Origin: Kalmusia sp. IMI 367209 | Lineage: Eukaryota > Ascomycota > Dothideomycetes > Pleosporales > Didymosphaeriaceae | Reading direction: 5' to 3' | DNA length: 64,000 bases | Assembly (NCBI GenBank): GCA_027946365.1 | Contig: JAPEUQ010000010.1 | Span: 682,001 to 746,000, forward strand | Shown here: in pieces, positions 34,518-47,163 of the stretch | Layout of the letters: every line of letters starts with the position of its first letter | How positions within the stretch are numbered: the first letter of the stretch is position 1 | Program-made: the position numbers and the translations under genes | Notes under the pieces: model-generated | What the model was told of the DNA's origin: nothing | Databases searched by the model: none | The model's input: the letters and a program-made list of their open reading frames with translations, nothing else

Positions 34518-36546
34518 ATGTGGGCGAAGACAAAGACCGGCAGCAAGGCCGGCTTTGACAAACTATACGGCTGGGTCGACAAATTGGGGCCGCCTGTGAA
34601 TCGTCTTTCCAACCGTTTAGGAAGCGAGGCTTTTTGGCCTACAACCTTGTAAGACAGATCCCCGTTCTTACCATGTGAGACAATCATCTAACATCGATAC
34701 AAGAGACAAAGAGAGCGACAAGGCTGCGCGCATTCTGAAAAGCTTCTGCAGTGAGCAAATCTGTTCCGCGAAAAGCCGCGCGATTGATGTTGACGTATGA
34801 CAGAGGATGGCTTTTACCAAGAAGAGGAGCGTCCCACGGCAGATGGCCCGAAAGCGAAACAGAAGGTGCTCAAGAAAATCCCCACAGAGGTATGTCCACA
34901 CTTCTCCGTACCATGGCGCATGCGATTGCGCATCAAAAGCTCGGCCGCCCAAACGTCAGCTGGAGCACGCAGATCCCGCCAGCTTTTGCAAAGCCACTTT
35001 TCGCAACGAGCGAGTCACTGACGATTTTGTTCAGGTAATTAAAAACGCAAAAGGTCTCGCCATCTTCACCACTATGCGAACCGGCCTTTGGTTCTCCGGA
35101 GCTGGCGGCAGTGGCATCCTGGTTGGCCGTACAGAGGATGGGACCTGGTCACCTCCTTCAGGCATCATGTTACATACCGCCGGCTTAGGGTTCTTGGCCG
35201 GCATAGACATTTACGACTGCGTCGTTGTTATCAACACCCAGCAAGCGCTTGACGCCTTCTCCAAGATACGATGCACGCTCGGTGGAGAAATAAGCGCCGT
35301 TGCCGGACCTGTCGGTATGGGCGGCGTCCTCGAGACGGAAGTCCATAAACGCCAGGCTCCGGTCTTCAACTACATGAAGTCGCGCGGACTTTATGCAGGT
35401 GTGCAGGTAGACGGAACCATAATCATCGAACGCACGGACGAGAATGAGCGCTTCTACGGCGAGCGGATAGGCGTTGGAGATATTTTGCAAGGCAAGATCC
35501 GGCATCCGCCTTATGAGATAAAGCGGTTGCTGGAGACCATCAAAGCTGCACAGGGTGACTCCGACTTCGACGAATCTTTGATTCCGAAAGAACCGCCTCC
35601 AGCCGATTTCGAGATAGACGCACCCACAGATAAATCGTTTGGAATCCCCGATAAAGAGGATCCGGATCCTTACGGAGTATTAGCACTGCAGAATGCAGGC
35701 TTTGAGATCAAGGAAGCGGGCACACAGAAACGGCCCACCAGTGAGCAATTCGAGTTCAACCCTTCTCCGACCAGTCCTATCTACTCGACATTCAGACGAA
35801 GCTTCGATCGCTCCAGTATAGACGGCAGAAGCATCAGCAGAAGGTCTTCGTGGAGGACAAGCACCATGAGCAGCATACTAGAACCACGAACATCGACAAT
35901 GACGGATATGAGCACACAAACAGACTTTGATGCGCCCACACCAATACAGGTGCCGCCCCCGTTACCACCAAGAAACATCCATACACCTAGTCCTACTCTA
36001 GAAAACATACCGGAAACCAAAGTTATTGAAGTCACGCCTCCTCAAAAGATCGATGAAAAAGAAACCACTCACACTGATTCTCCATTTGAAAGCTCAGCAC
36101 GGGATTCGAAGGCATTTGACGATATTGACCTGGACGATGAGGACGACGAAGAGCCAATCATCGAAGAAATCCACCAAGCCGCAGCACCCCAAACCATTAC
36201 CCGCGCCCGTATTGTACAAGTCGCAAAACCCCTCGCACCAAAGCTACCACCCAGGAATCCCGACCGCAACCGATCCTCTTACCAATCGAACGCATCGACT
36301 GATGAGCTGACTCGCGACGCTTCCACGGATCCATCACCTGTAGTTGGCCACAGCCCACCTACTACTCCTTCGCTCAAGGATGGTTCTTCCGCATCGTCCC
36401 TTTCATCCATCGAAGGTCCCGATAACGTTAGCAAGGGACTGCAGCCACACGCTTCTCATGACACCCAGGTGCAGAAAGAGGATAAGGAAGACTTCCACTC
36501 GCTTCCGGAATCTCCTGTCAAGGCCGTTCCCGGAGGTTTCAACTAA
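34518..36546 (+). CDS. Ysc84-like SYLF-domain lipid-binding protein
   Basis: Exons 34518-34648, 34704-34750, 34804-34889 and 35035-36546 close to 591 residues. The N-terminus (LSNRLGSEAFWPTTL, DKESDKAARILKSFC) leads into the SYLF domain: NAKGLAIFTTMRTGLWFSGA, SGILVGRTEDGTWSPPSGIM, LGFLAGIDIYDCVVVINTQ and the C-terminal block KSRGLYAGVQVDGTIIIERT. SYLF domains bind phosphoinositides, and in yeast Ysc84 bind actin at endocytic patches. Here the yeast-type C-terminal SH3 domain is absent. It is replaced by a 300-residue disordered tail with SH3-ligand motifs (PPPLPPRN, KLPPRNP) and an acidic run (DLDDEDDEEP). A role in actin-linked endocytosis is inferred by family. Confidence 0.9.
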
Positions 36547-37197
36547 ATCCCAACATACACGGTGTCTCTCTTCTGGTCGCTTGTCCGTTTAGATGCGAAC
36601 CGCGTCACCAAATCCGCTACTTCGGAAGCCGAAATAGAAATGACCACTTACCTAATTACGCTTTGGGGTCAAGCAGTCAGCTTACATGTCGTTTTCGGAC
36701 CGGCTCGGATCAAACTTATAGGATGAATATGGCAAGGTGTTAAATGGTAGGGTGTTTCTGGATTGGCGCTTCTGGACTTGATATCACGGGTATTGCTTCT
36801 GATCACTTGTTACGGTATTCTTGTGTGAATGATTTATGATCTCATGTCATTGTTCGAATAGAGTAGCGCAGTTTCATCTCGGTTCGTAGCATTTGAGCAA
36901 AAGTAAAGTATTGTTTAGTCCACGAATGAAAGTAATGAGAATGTTCTATTACCAAACATCCGTGCGATGAGGTGGGTTCCAACTATGGTGGTGCGGCCTT
37001 TGGATCAAAGATTACATCGAGCACGGTCCGATGGCTTCGAAGCCTCAGCTTTGGATTGTTTAGTAAGGGAAAGAGAGTGAGTGACTTTGTGATATGTGTT
37101 GGCAAGATGATCAATCGATGGTGGTAGAGATCGCAATGTTCATGGTCCGTGCCATCCCTACCGAAATTTCTCTAAGCCGAAATGCCATCCCACTCAA
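36547..37197. other. Intergenic between the SYLF protein and RRP7
   Basis: 651 bp without a coding candidate. It is relatively AT-rich between 36700 and 36960, consistent with a 3' untranslated region and terminator followed by the RRP7 promoter. Confidence 0.5.
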
Positions 37198-38297
37198 ATG
37201 TCGAACTTCACAGCACTCCAAAGCCAGCCCTACAACACCACTACCATAATGGCTGCCCCCAAAACCAAAAAGCTAAAGAGTGCACCTACAACAGTAGCTG
37301 ACTTTATCGTTCTCCCTCTCGCACTACCCTCACTGCTCGGTCTTCCACCCTCATGCGACGATGCAAAACACTACGTCTACGTGAGGGCGCACGCACCGTC
37401 CATAGCCACAGAGTCCAGCGCGCGGTCCCTCTTCATTGCGAACGTACCCGTCGATGCGTCCGAGACAAATATCCGCGCCTTATTTGCAGAGCAGTTAGGC
37501 GGTGCGAGAGTAGAAGGTGTGGATTTCGATTCGAGCATCCCAGCGGTGGTAGAGCACAAACGATTCAAGAGCAACGAGAAGAGCGGTGGAACGGGGGAGA
37601 GCAGAGGCAAGAAACGTAAGAGGGGAGAAGCAGACATCGTGGCAGAGGGAGTAGTAGAAGACGAAGAAAGTGCGCTGCCACGGATATGGAACGGGGAGCT
37701 GAGGCGGAGCGGAGCCTGTGCCGTAGTCACATTCGTCGACAAGGGGAGCATGCGCGGCGCACTCAAAGAAGTCTCCACAGCCGTCAAGGAAAGGCGAAAT
37801 ATAACGTGGCCCGGCGGCGAAACTCTAGGCGTCGAACGTAAGCCTCTCTGTCCCCTTCACCCCTACACAATTCGGCGCAAAGTTTTCTAATCTGGCGCAA
37901 AATAGGCTACAAATCTCACGCATCCCTCCTCTACCCGGCTCCATCCGGCCTGCAATCTACAACAAACGCCTACCTCGCGCAGTTCGACCGCGCACACGCC
38001 CAGCGCAGCCGCCAGCTCGCTCACCTGCGCAATGTGCCCGACGAAGACGGGTTCATCACCGTCACCCGCGGTGGCGGACGCTCGGCGCCTGCCGCGCGCC
38101 TCGAGATCGCGGAAAAGCAAAAGTCCGAACACGAAGATCGGAAAAAGAAGAAGGGCGAATTGAATGGATTCTACCGGTTCCAGAACAGAGAAAAGAGGAA
38201 AGAAGAGGAAGGGAGATTGAGGAGGCAGTTCGAGAAGGATCGGAGGAGGGTGGTGGAGATGAGAGAGAGGAGAGGGAAGGTCAGGCTGGAGAGTTAG
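37198..38297 (+). CDS. RRP7: Ribosomal RNA-processing protein 7 (Rrp7)
   Basis: Exons 37198-37837 and 37906-38297 (68-nt intron) close to 343 residues. The N-terminal half has an RRM-like fold: SARSLFIANVPVDASETNIRAL, later ACAVVTFVDKGSMRGAL. An insertion of basic residues (KKRKRGEAD) resembles a nuclear localisation signal. The C-terminal signature is diagnostic of Rrp7: DEDGFITVTRGG, KKKKGELNGFYRFQNREKRK and a terminal basic helix. Rrp7 works in the UTP-C/CURI module for early 18S rRNA processing in the nucleolus. An in-frame ATG at 37249 (MAAPKTKKLK) is an equally plausible start and would remove 17 non-conserved residues. Confidence 0.9.
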
Positions 38298-38882
38298 GAC
38301 GGCGTTGCGCGCTTCTGCGCGTAGATAGGCAGGACATGATCAGATACCCTATCAGTGAGAAGTCGTTCTCGGTCTTGCACATGATATTAGTGATTTGCGT
38401 AGGACGTGCACAATCAAGCTAGACATGTGTACACAGTCCTTATTGACATCTTGTGGAAATCAGCCTACCGTGCGTCTCCATAACGGTGACTTGATGTTGT
38501 GTTGATACTTGGCGCATTTCGTCCTCGAGACTCTATATGAACCCAGTACGGTAAGATAACGCTACAGAGCGAGTACTGGAAATGGCACATTCTTGGTGGC
38601 GATCAGAACCTGTTCATGAGTCTTGTACAATGCGTTGCCCCAATTTATGTAAGAGATGCAAACGACGACACACTTTCGATCACCACATGCACAACCTCCC
38701 CACACCTTGTACCACTGATCGGGAACTACCCATCGCACATAAAAAGACAGGCCAAAGATGAACGTTGTAAAAATCAGGTTGACCATAGCTTCACCACTCC
38801 GACATGGACATGTCGCACACATACGAAACCCGAATCCCTGCATACTCGTCTTTCCTTCACCTATATCTGAACATAAGAAATG
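38298..38882. other. Intergenic between convergent RRP7 and the kinase-HET gene
   Basis: 585 bp, AT-moderate. A minus-strand frame at 38562-38843 has a hydrophobic stretch (NLIFTTFIFGLSFYVRW) but also many cysteines and no ATG near a conserved start. I read it as non-coding 3' flank. Confidence 0.4.
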
Positions 38883-41800
38883 TTAGCCCATCGCGCTATT
38901 GGCGCCATCGTTCCCATCACCCTGCTTGAACACCCTCACACCCCGATTCTTCCCATACACATCCTCATCTCCAATTCCATTTGCGCGCGTATCCATGTTC
39001 CTATCACAATCTACGGTTCCTCCCATGACACAGTCACGGAGGTGATGCTGCTCCTTGAGGAGCGCGTCCTTGCTGCATTTAGAGACACCGTTTGCGGTAG
39101 CCATCTCATAGTCCGCTAAGCCAGTGGCCTCTTTGATATCGCAGAGTGTGTCCATATCGGACTCGCAGTCGAGTCTACCCGTATCTCGCCGAGTCCGCGA
39201 GTTGTTCCCAAATGGGGGGTTTTGGCACGTCTCGAATTGTTTCTCCTGGTTCCTCGGAAGGGCTGCCTTTGAGGACGACGGTTGAGGGTTGTGGTGCGCA
39301 TGATCGCATTGAATGCAGACCAGAGCGTGGTCGTGATTCAGCTCCGCACGGAGTTTTGTGGTTGTGGTTAGCAGAGTGAGCTGCATGTGTGCAGCCTCCA
39401 TCGAGTCTCCAATGCCGTCGCCTTCTTTCCTGATATACTGGCAATCCCTCAAGAGATGTGGAGAGACATCATTGAAGTTGAGGAGCGACGGCTTCTCGTC
39501 TTGCTTGAGCCCGCATGAGCATGGATCTACTTTCCCGGTGCCGGTACCTTCCACGTCGAATGTGGTGTGCTTGAGATCGTGAGAAGGTGTATCCAGTGAA
39601 ACAGTAGAGTGTCTCGTGTGCACCTTCTCCCAGAGGAGTGAGGAGAGCGTGTTACGGAACGATTCCAACCCTCGAGGGAAGGTCTCAGAAGCCTTGAGCG
39701 CGTTGCACTCCCAGTACATTTGCTCTTGGCCAATGTGGAGGAAGCGGTGGGAAAGGAGACGTTCTTGTAGCGACCAAGCACGCGTATCCCAGGCGAAGCC
39801 TGGCGTCAAGAATGTGATGAGTGGGAGGCTGGCGGATAGCGTGAGGTGCTCTCCCTTCTTAGGTGTCGTGCATAGGCTCGACCCACTCCTGCTACTACTA
39901 TCGATCTTGTCGAGTACGGTCTGGTTAGCATTAAGCTGATCGAGTACAATGGTGAGAGCCGCATTGCGGTACACATCTGCCGTGGCGCGGCATTCGCGTT
40001 CCTTGTCCTCCTCTGAATCTTGGAGAACGCAAAGCGAGTCTATCCAGATGTACCGGAAGCCGATATCTTGCGCCTTGGCGATCGCTTCGTTAATGGCCTT
40101 GGGTAGTGTCTCTCGAGGGAGATCAGCTTGCATTTCTGCCAGACGACTGGTCGACAGAGTTATTTCTTGATCGGTCCACATGTAGCTGACCGCTGCGTAG
40201 TCCTGGCCCACGGCGCCACCGAGGGCGGCGCCATCCACGATACGCACGGAAACGCCTTCTTTTCCGTCAGGTAGGATGTCCACCAAGCGTGTAGGTAAGG
40301 TCTTCCCAGCAAGGCCAGATGGCTCATGACGACAAGCTTCGTGATCGTGCGAACATTCTTCGAGCCAACGCTTTGCGTGAGCAACAGGGTCTATATGCTG
40401 CTTCTCTTCAGGAGCATCGCCACAGATATGCGCACAGTCGCCAACGCCGTCATCCTGTTGGAATAGCGTCTTGACCGTTTGGAGTTCTTCCTGTGGTCCA
40501 GGATATGCCGCCTGTTCGTTAGGCCAGCTTAGACAGCAAGGAGCTGGTGTGAACACCATAGTCAGCTTCGGCGCGGTGGGACGTTGGGCAGGCTCAGAGC
40601 TGAGCATTTCCTTGACTGTACGCGTCACGTTCGCTTCAGTTTGAGTAGTTGCCCGGTCGAGAGATTGGGAAAGGAGGCCTTGTAGGCCAGAGACATCCTG
40701 CCAGTAGTACTTGCCCTTGCGACCGCCAAATTGCTTGCGGAAGTTGAGCCAGTGCGGATTGTCTTCTCTGAATGCGACTATCGCCATCTCGACGAAAACA
40801 CATCCAAGACTCCAGATGTCGGAAGCGAGTTCACGCGAGATGCCTTCTGAGACCTCAGGCGCGCAGTATTGACGAGTCAATGGCATAGTCTTGCCATCCG
40901 CGGTCAGTTCTCCGATCGAACTGACGCCGAAATCGCTCAAGATAACGTGTGGAAACTCCTGACTTCCTTGCATTACCAGAATGTTCTGAGGCTTAATGTC
41001 CATATGCTTGACAACTGGACGTTGTTCGTGGAGGTAACGAATTGAAGACGCCAGGCAACCTAGCATGTTGACAATCGTCCGAGAAAGTCCTTCTGGCCTG
41101 TTGTGAGTATTCGTATCGAGCCATGATGCAAGCGTCGTCTCTGCGACTGGTGCAAGGAGAATCGACATCCTATCGCCCTTTTGGACGGAATCAACGAAGC
41201 GAATAATATGAGGGTGACGCAGCTTCTGAAGCACATCTACCTCGTTCTTCAGTTCTTCGAGGGCTGAGCGCTCGCGGTTCTTGAGCGTCTTCCGGGCAAA
41301 GTGTAAGCTTGTCTCGCGATGCACAACTTCGTCGACCGTACTAAAGCCTCCCGTGCCGAGGAGCTTGAGACTGCCGAGGAGCGATTCCGTCTCCCGGGTC
41401 AACGATCGAGACCGAGCGTGATCGGTGGATTCCCTCCTTTGTATTGTACACCTTGGAGTGACTCCGTCCGTTACACGTTGATCGTGATCGCCTTCCACTT
41501 GATCTTGCTGATCTGGTGCGGGATCTCTATCATTCGGTGGAACATACGGCGGTATAGTCTGGAGCTCAAGGCGATCGGTCTCATTTAGGGAGAGAGCATT
41601 TCCGGCCAGAGTCTGCGAGTCATGTTCCTTTGTCTTCTCGTGCCTGCCATGCATGGAGCGTTGAATGTCATGTATTGAGCATGTTGCTCTATACTCTGTA
41701 GTTGTGGTTGCGTCGCGAGAATCTTGGTCGCCTGAATCCAGTGCAGATGCTGGTTTAATATGCTGGTTGCCAAGTGGTTGAATATGCTGGCTTCCATTCT

Positions 41801-43567
41801 GTTCAACTTGCTCGACTCCCGGTGAAGAACCTCTAGTGTCACTATCGGCGAATCGTGAAACCTGGAACTGGAAGAAGCCGCTCTGTGGACCGAAGTCGTT
41901 TCCGCCGTTTCCATCGTTTCCATCTCCATTGTGCTTTTGACCAGGATCACGTGGGTTATCGCTTGGAGGGAAGAAATCCTTTCCGTTCCCGAAGCCACCG
42001 CCGCTATCAGGTCGGTCGTCATCATCGTCCATATTGTCAGAATCATTGTTCTCATTCTCATCATCGCTCCAGTCGAGCATGCACTTGCCGTCCTTGAAGT
42101 GCTCTGCTATATGGTCGATACGATCCTGTCGTGACACAAATTGATGAGAGCAGAACCCGCACTTTCTAGCAGCCTGTGGCAGGCTAGTGTCTGAGTGCAC
42201 GACCGACGTCTCTTCATAATCGCCACAGTTGAGGCCTGGGTGGATATTGCGGAAGTGCTGAGAGAAGTGATATTTTCTGAAGCAGGGCTTCACTCGCTCT
42301 ACACCTTCGCTTACGCAAAGGCCTGAATTCGTTAGCAATTGCCTGAGAACCCATCACCTAGGCTAGAATTGGGGGGACACATTATGGATCAATGTGACCC
42401 CAGGGTGCCTGGGCTAAACAAAGTATTACTCACTGCACAACCAGCTTTTAGACGGATACCCTTCCTCCTCATTCCTCTTCCAGTCGCATTTGCGCCCGTA
42501 TCGCTTACCGCACTTCCGTGTGCACTGGTAGATCTTATTCGGGTCCCGCTTGAGCAACTCTGGGTCGTCCGTTGGATTGCACCCCTTCTTTCCCCCTCGC
42601 AGCGGTGAGACTGTCGTCGCAGCCTGGGTATCGTGGTTACATGAAACATCGGAGATCGCCAGCTGCTGTGAAGCGATTCCGGTGGTAGTCTGTGGAAGCT
42701 GGCTGAAGAGTGGATCTTGCGTAAAGCCTGTTTGAGATTTGTACGCAGAGTCCTGCCCATTCATTCCCTGTTTCAATGCCTGGCCGAACCATTGTCGGAT
42801 AGCAGTTGATGATTCACCAGTGAGCTGGCTGAGTGAGTCGATATGCCTGTCACTGGGCTGAAGTCAGCACTGCTGGAGACGTCTCTGGGCTGAGCTACAC
42901 AATGATATATAATACAACGATGGCTGGTTCTATTTGACTCACCTTGGTAGGACATTGTACTTGCTGAACCACGTCGCACAGACATCAGCTGCCTCATCGC
43001 TCAACCCAACGTCAGAACTTGCAGCTGGCGTTGGCTGTGTCTCGAGCGCCCAGTTGCTACTCGATGCTGTGATGGATGCCGTGGTAGAGAAGGGTGAGAA
43101 TGCCTCATGCCGCTTCGCTTGAGGGTAGTCCTGGACCTCAAGCTGTAGCGGCCGCTTGCTCAAAGAGTTGTACTGAGGGGCAGTATATAGTGATTCGAAT
43201 GACTGCGCAGGCGTTGTGGGAAATGTGTTACCCCATGAGGCACTCCCGGCGGTGTTATCCAAACCCTGCCTAGTCAGCTAGCCCACAACGCGAGCATGTC
43301 TAGGAAATCACGTACAAGAGGTTCCATTCCAAACGCTGTGCTGTTCAGATCACCGACAGGCGCAAAGATTGAGTCAAACGAATGATCAAATGAAGTGCCA
43401 GTTGTGTCGATTCCCTCGTCGCCAAAGAAGAACGAGGTCGAAGAAGTGTTACCCTCTCCTGTTGATCCTTTCAAGTCATTATACGCAGCAGGCTGCATCC
43501 CGAATCCGGTAAAATCGATGCCAGCGCCCGCGTTGAAGTCGAAGTTACCGCCCTGCGTAGAGGCCAT
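38883..43567 (-). CDS. Homeodomain-like / C2H2 / Ser-Thr kinase / HET fusion protein
   Basis: Exons 43316-43567, 42943-43265, 42434-42846 and 38883-42322; phases close to 1,475 residues. Domains in order are: a disordered start; a homeodomain-like segment at about 177-218 (CATWFSKYNVLPR then LTGESSTAIRQWFGQAL); a fungal C2H2-type region at about 300-410 (YQCTRKCGKRYGRKCDWKR, WLCSLC, YHFSQHFRNIH, CGFCSHQF...DHIAEH); an acidic, Asn/Gly-rich linker; a protein kinase at about 650-915 with GTGGFSTV, Lys674, HMDIKPQN (Asp771), DFG (Asp793) and CAPE; then a HET domain from about 1047 (YAAVSYMW, RYIWIDSLCVLQD, ATADVYRNAALTIV, DTRAWSLQERLLSHRFL at about 1175), preceded by the His/Cys and LPTRLVDI lead-in usual before HET. 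One exon holds fingers, kinase and HET, so the fusion is not a splice artefact. HET domains trigger cell death in non-self recognition. The combined function is unknown. Confidence 0.85.
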
Positions 43568-44457
43568 TGCTTATGCTTACGATGGTTGATTGCGATGGCG
43601 AAGGGCGCGCCGTTAGTACGGAAGATGTTTTACGATCTCGAAGAATCGAGAAGAATATGAGCGAAGATGAGTCAAGCGCCTGAGGCCGGGTTGGCTCGAC
43701 TTTTAGATCTGACCTCCGGTCACTCGTATTGAGATCGGAGTCACAGCTAAGGGCGGTGCCAGGATTGGAGTCAGGGTTGGGATGGGGCAGGTGCATTAGC
43801 GAGCTTCTAGCGGAAGGCACGTTACGATACGGCGTATGGTTCCCCGCCTCTTTGCGTTCTGCACCAAAGCTATAACTCCCTATGAACTCTGATAGTATCG
43901 ACAAGACTCATCCATTGGTTTATGCAGCAGGCTAGGTTACTATTTACAAGGCAAAGGTACAAACTCCATCGTTTTTGTTGTTTTGGTAGTCTCACAGGAC
44001 AGAAGCGCACATGAATCACTGCCTAATTGCTGACCACGTAACAAAAAGATAACGGCTGCCCCAAACGCACTAAAACCCTTACTCAAAGGGCGGACCGCCC
44101 TTCATCGTTTTCGAAGGCGCAGTCGCCAATCATGCATCAGTTCCATCTAAGCTCGTGGCTCAGGTGGCTCAGCCCACAGCGCGACTCCACCTTTCGGGGG
44201 ACACTGACCTGAAACCCTTGCTAGTGCTCATCTTCCAAATTCGAAAATCCATCAGCTCTCAACCGCGACTGATGCCAATTTCAATATCGATGAAGCTTGT
44301 GATGATGGCCTATTTTACACTACATTTGCGAGCGCATATTCCTGCGAGCGAACGGGGTATCTATGAAAGAAGTATAGGCGAAATTTTGAGAGCCAAAGTA
44401 TGCTGATGATGATATCCATAACCCTCGAAAGAGATGCTTTTGATGAGAGGAAAAGAA
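43568..44457. other. Intergenic between the kinase-HET gene and the Zn2Cys6 regulator
   Basis: 890 bp. The right part is the 3' flank of the regulator gene (stop at 44458), and the left part the promoter of the kinase-HET gene. The frame 43545-43904 overlaps that gene's start in another frame and has no motif. Confidence 0.5.
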
Positions 44458-47163
44458 TCATGTCGCGGTTTTGATGAACCAATCCGAGCTAGCATCCACC
44501 ATGTAGTTTGTAATGTTGAACTCATTGACTGGCGCACCATCAGACATTTGGATAGTGCCGTCCGGAGTGACATAGTTCGCGGCAGTATCCATGGAAACAG
44601 GTAGCCTTGGCATATTGAAGAAATCGAACACATCGAGGTACTCGAGCTCGTTCGGCCCTGGAGTCCGAGCTGGAGTAGGCTGGTGGCTGGGATGCATCTT
44701 CGGTTGTCGCGCGATGAGAAAGTCGAGATCAAATGCGCAGCGGCGCATATCGGCAAGGATTTTGACAGTGGATGGTGTAACACGTTCTCCGTTAACACCC
44801 GTATTCTGTTGTGACTCCTGGTACTCTTGCAGAACGCGAGAGAGCAGACTGGCGTAGCGGGAGCCTACTTCCCAATACTGCCCCATCTCCTGGAGCGTTG
44901 ATACTAGTAGATTGATGGATTCGTCGACACGGTGGGCTATAGTTGATCCATGGACGAGGAGTACGCGAGCTGCGACCCACAAAGAGAAAGCAAATGGCGG
45001 TCCGAGCTTAGTCAAAAGTCCATTCTCTCGAATGCATGCGCATAGTGCCACGATGCTCTCAACGGCACTGAGACACCTCTGGCTTGCACTGAAGGAAGGT
45101 GCAAATATCGGTGAGCGATGGGTGGGATATGCTGCGGAAGAGTGGAGGCGGATGACGGTGCTACAATAAGTCAGTCATGAGATTGAGATGAACGCTGGTG
45201 GTAGTCTTACGTGTGGAAAGCGGCGTGCAGCATTATCAACCCGCTATTTATATCCTTATTCATGCCCGGCCCGGAGAAAATGCGAGCTGAGTTGCCGTAT
45301 TCAGATGGCAAATTATATTTCCACTGCTCGAGAGCATTGTCCAATGTGCGATACTCGCCCTGCCATTTTTCAACATCTGACAGGGAGGTGATGTCCACAG
45401 GTTGCTTTAAGAAGTTATGTATGCGTGAAAGGATCTCCAGTATTTCGACATAGAATGAAAATGCACCCAAGTTGTCCGGTCGATTCATTGTATAGTCAGT
45501 GCGCGTCGATGTGCGAAACCAGCGAGTCTCCACGGGTGCATTGCGGGTGAAAAATTCATCCCGGCACGGTAATTGGCGATCGATTTCCTTTTCATCAAGA
45601 GCAAATTCGAAAGCGGTTGCGACCGTGGCGTAGCGGTCAAGTACGTAAATCATCCAGAAAAGGCGCCTTCGACTCTCTTCCATTATCCAGTCTGTTGGTT
45701 CAGGAAGGACTATGGCTCGCAGGGTGTAAATGGACGCATATTGAGGTGCAACCTTTGGAGATGAGTTTTCTACCGAGAGCCCAAGGTTGACAACCGATCG
45801 CGTGATTAAAGCGAGCAGGTTCCATCCTGGAGGACCATTCGAGCACCCTACGACATCTAGAGACAGAATGACGAGGGCCTGCAATGACTTGACTGTGCTA
45901 TTCTCGATCCCATACAGCAACACCTTCTCCTTTGAGTTCTTGTGGTAGTGTGTTCTTTTCTCTGCGGTCAGACGTTGATCTGTCGAGAACTTGAGGGTAG
46001 TAGCAACGATGGCGTGTAGCAATATCCTGTCTGCTTCTTCCAGACTAGCATCACCGAAAAGTGAGTTCAGAGTCGCCTGGCGGTGTAGTATTGGGCACCA
46101 TGGATATATGTGTTTGAAGAATAGGTCCACCAAACCGTATAACAAGTCGTATGGAGGGAAATCTTTGTCTCCTTGGGCCAGAGCTCCTGCCATTGCGGGT
46201 GGAGCGAAGCGATCGTTGTTGAAGGCGAAGGCATCTCGTTGCATCCCACCAAGGTTAGAAGGCATCTCCTCTGGAGAATGCTGGTAGCCATTGCTGCCCA
46301 CGGATGGCGCCTGCCGCGCGTCAGAAATCCCCCCGGGAAAGCTTGGCTGCAGAGGAGTTGCAGCAGAGAAGCTTGCAGGCTTCTGTATGAAGAGTGCCGT
46401 CTCAGGCCGTGGCACATGCGGCGCCTGGTGGAGAAGAGTTGGGCTCCGGAAGACCGGTCCGGTTCGCGGCGAAGAGACTGACGGCGTGATTTGGTTGCTG
46501 GAGAGCTGGTTGATCTGGTTCTGTTGTTGGTGGAGCAATGCCTCCAGTTTGTCTGCATCAAAGTCAGCCCACAATCCCACGTCCGCTATTTCTATTTTCC
46601 GTCCGATAGCATGTTAGATAGATAAGAGACAAGAACCGCCGAACAAGCCGAAAGTTAACACAGTCGAAGACAATGCGACCGCTGATACAGCTTCGGCTTG
46701 AGCGAAGCGCGGGTGGCGGATTTCGACTCACCAAGACGTGCCTCTAATTCTCGACCGTAACCTGCGCGCAGACCTGGCTTCTTGCGCGGAAGGTAAATCT
46801 TTGGAAATCGTAAGCTACAGTTTCGAAACAGAGGCGCGACACGTACACAGATGGAGCTGTTCTTTGTACACCAGCCGCAGCTCGGCTGGCCACGGTCACA
46901 TTTCACCTGCGACGCCGTCAGCATCAATTGAGAAGTTGCTTTGTCCGACTTACCTTGCGCTGTTTGCAAATCTCGCAGCTGACTGACAGCGGCCGTTTGC
47001 GCTTGATTGCGCCGCTCTGGCTTCGAGTTGCTTCATCTCCACTGGACCCCTCGCCGCTCCAGACGTCCTGCTCGTCGGTGGGCGAATGCTGCGACAGCTT
47101 CGCATGGCCATCCGGGCTGGCATAGGGCTGCGACGCGCTGCCGTTGACTGAAGCCGCGTCCAT
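44458..47163 (-). CDS. Zn2Cys6 transcription factor, probable L-rhamnose regulator (RhaR/TRC1-like)
   Basis: Exons 46954-47163, 46847-46906, 46732-46798, 45211-46552 and 44458-45160 close to 793 residues. The DNA-binding domain is split over two exons and reads SCEICKQRKVKCDRGQPSC then GWCTKNSSIC, with the six-Cys spacing of a binuclear zinc cluster. After a further splice comes PRKKPGLRAGYGRELEARL, then a dimerising coiled coil (DKLEALLHQQQNQINQL). The fungal transcription factor regulatory domain spans about 230-520, with HIYPWCPILHRQATLNSLFG and SRRRLFWMIYVLDRYATVA. It is divergently paired with an L-rhamnonate dehydratase gene 636 bp away. That pairing, and the KKPGLRAGYGRELE motif, suggest the RhaR/TRC1 regulator of rhamnose catabolism; this assignment is inference from context and remembered family features. 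Confidence 0.85.

Noticed and set aside
34807..36546. Long plus-strand frame read straight through as a 579-residue protein
   Set aside because: Its first 76 residues are another frame of exon 3 plus the unspliced 145-nt intron; the spliced SYLF model explains it.
46067..46617. Frames of 164 and 108 codons
   Set aside because: Shadows of the Zn2Cys6 regulator exon in other frames.
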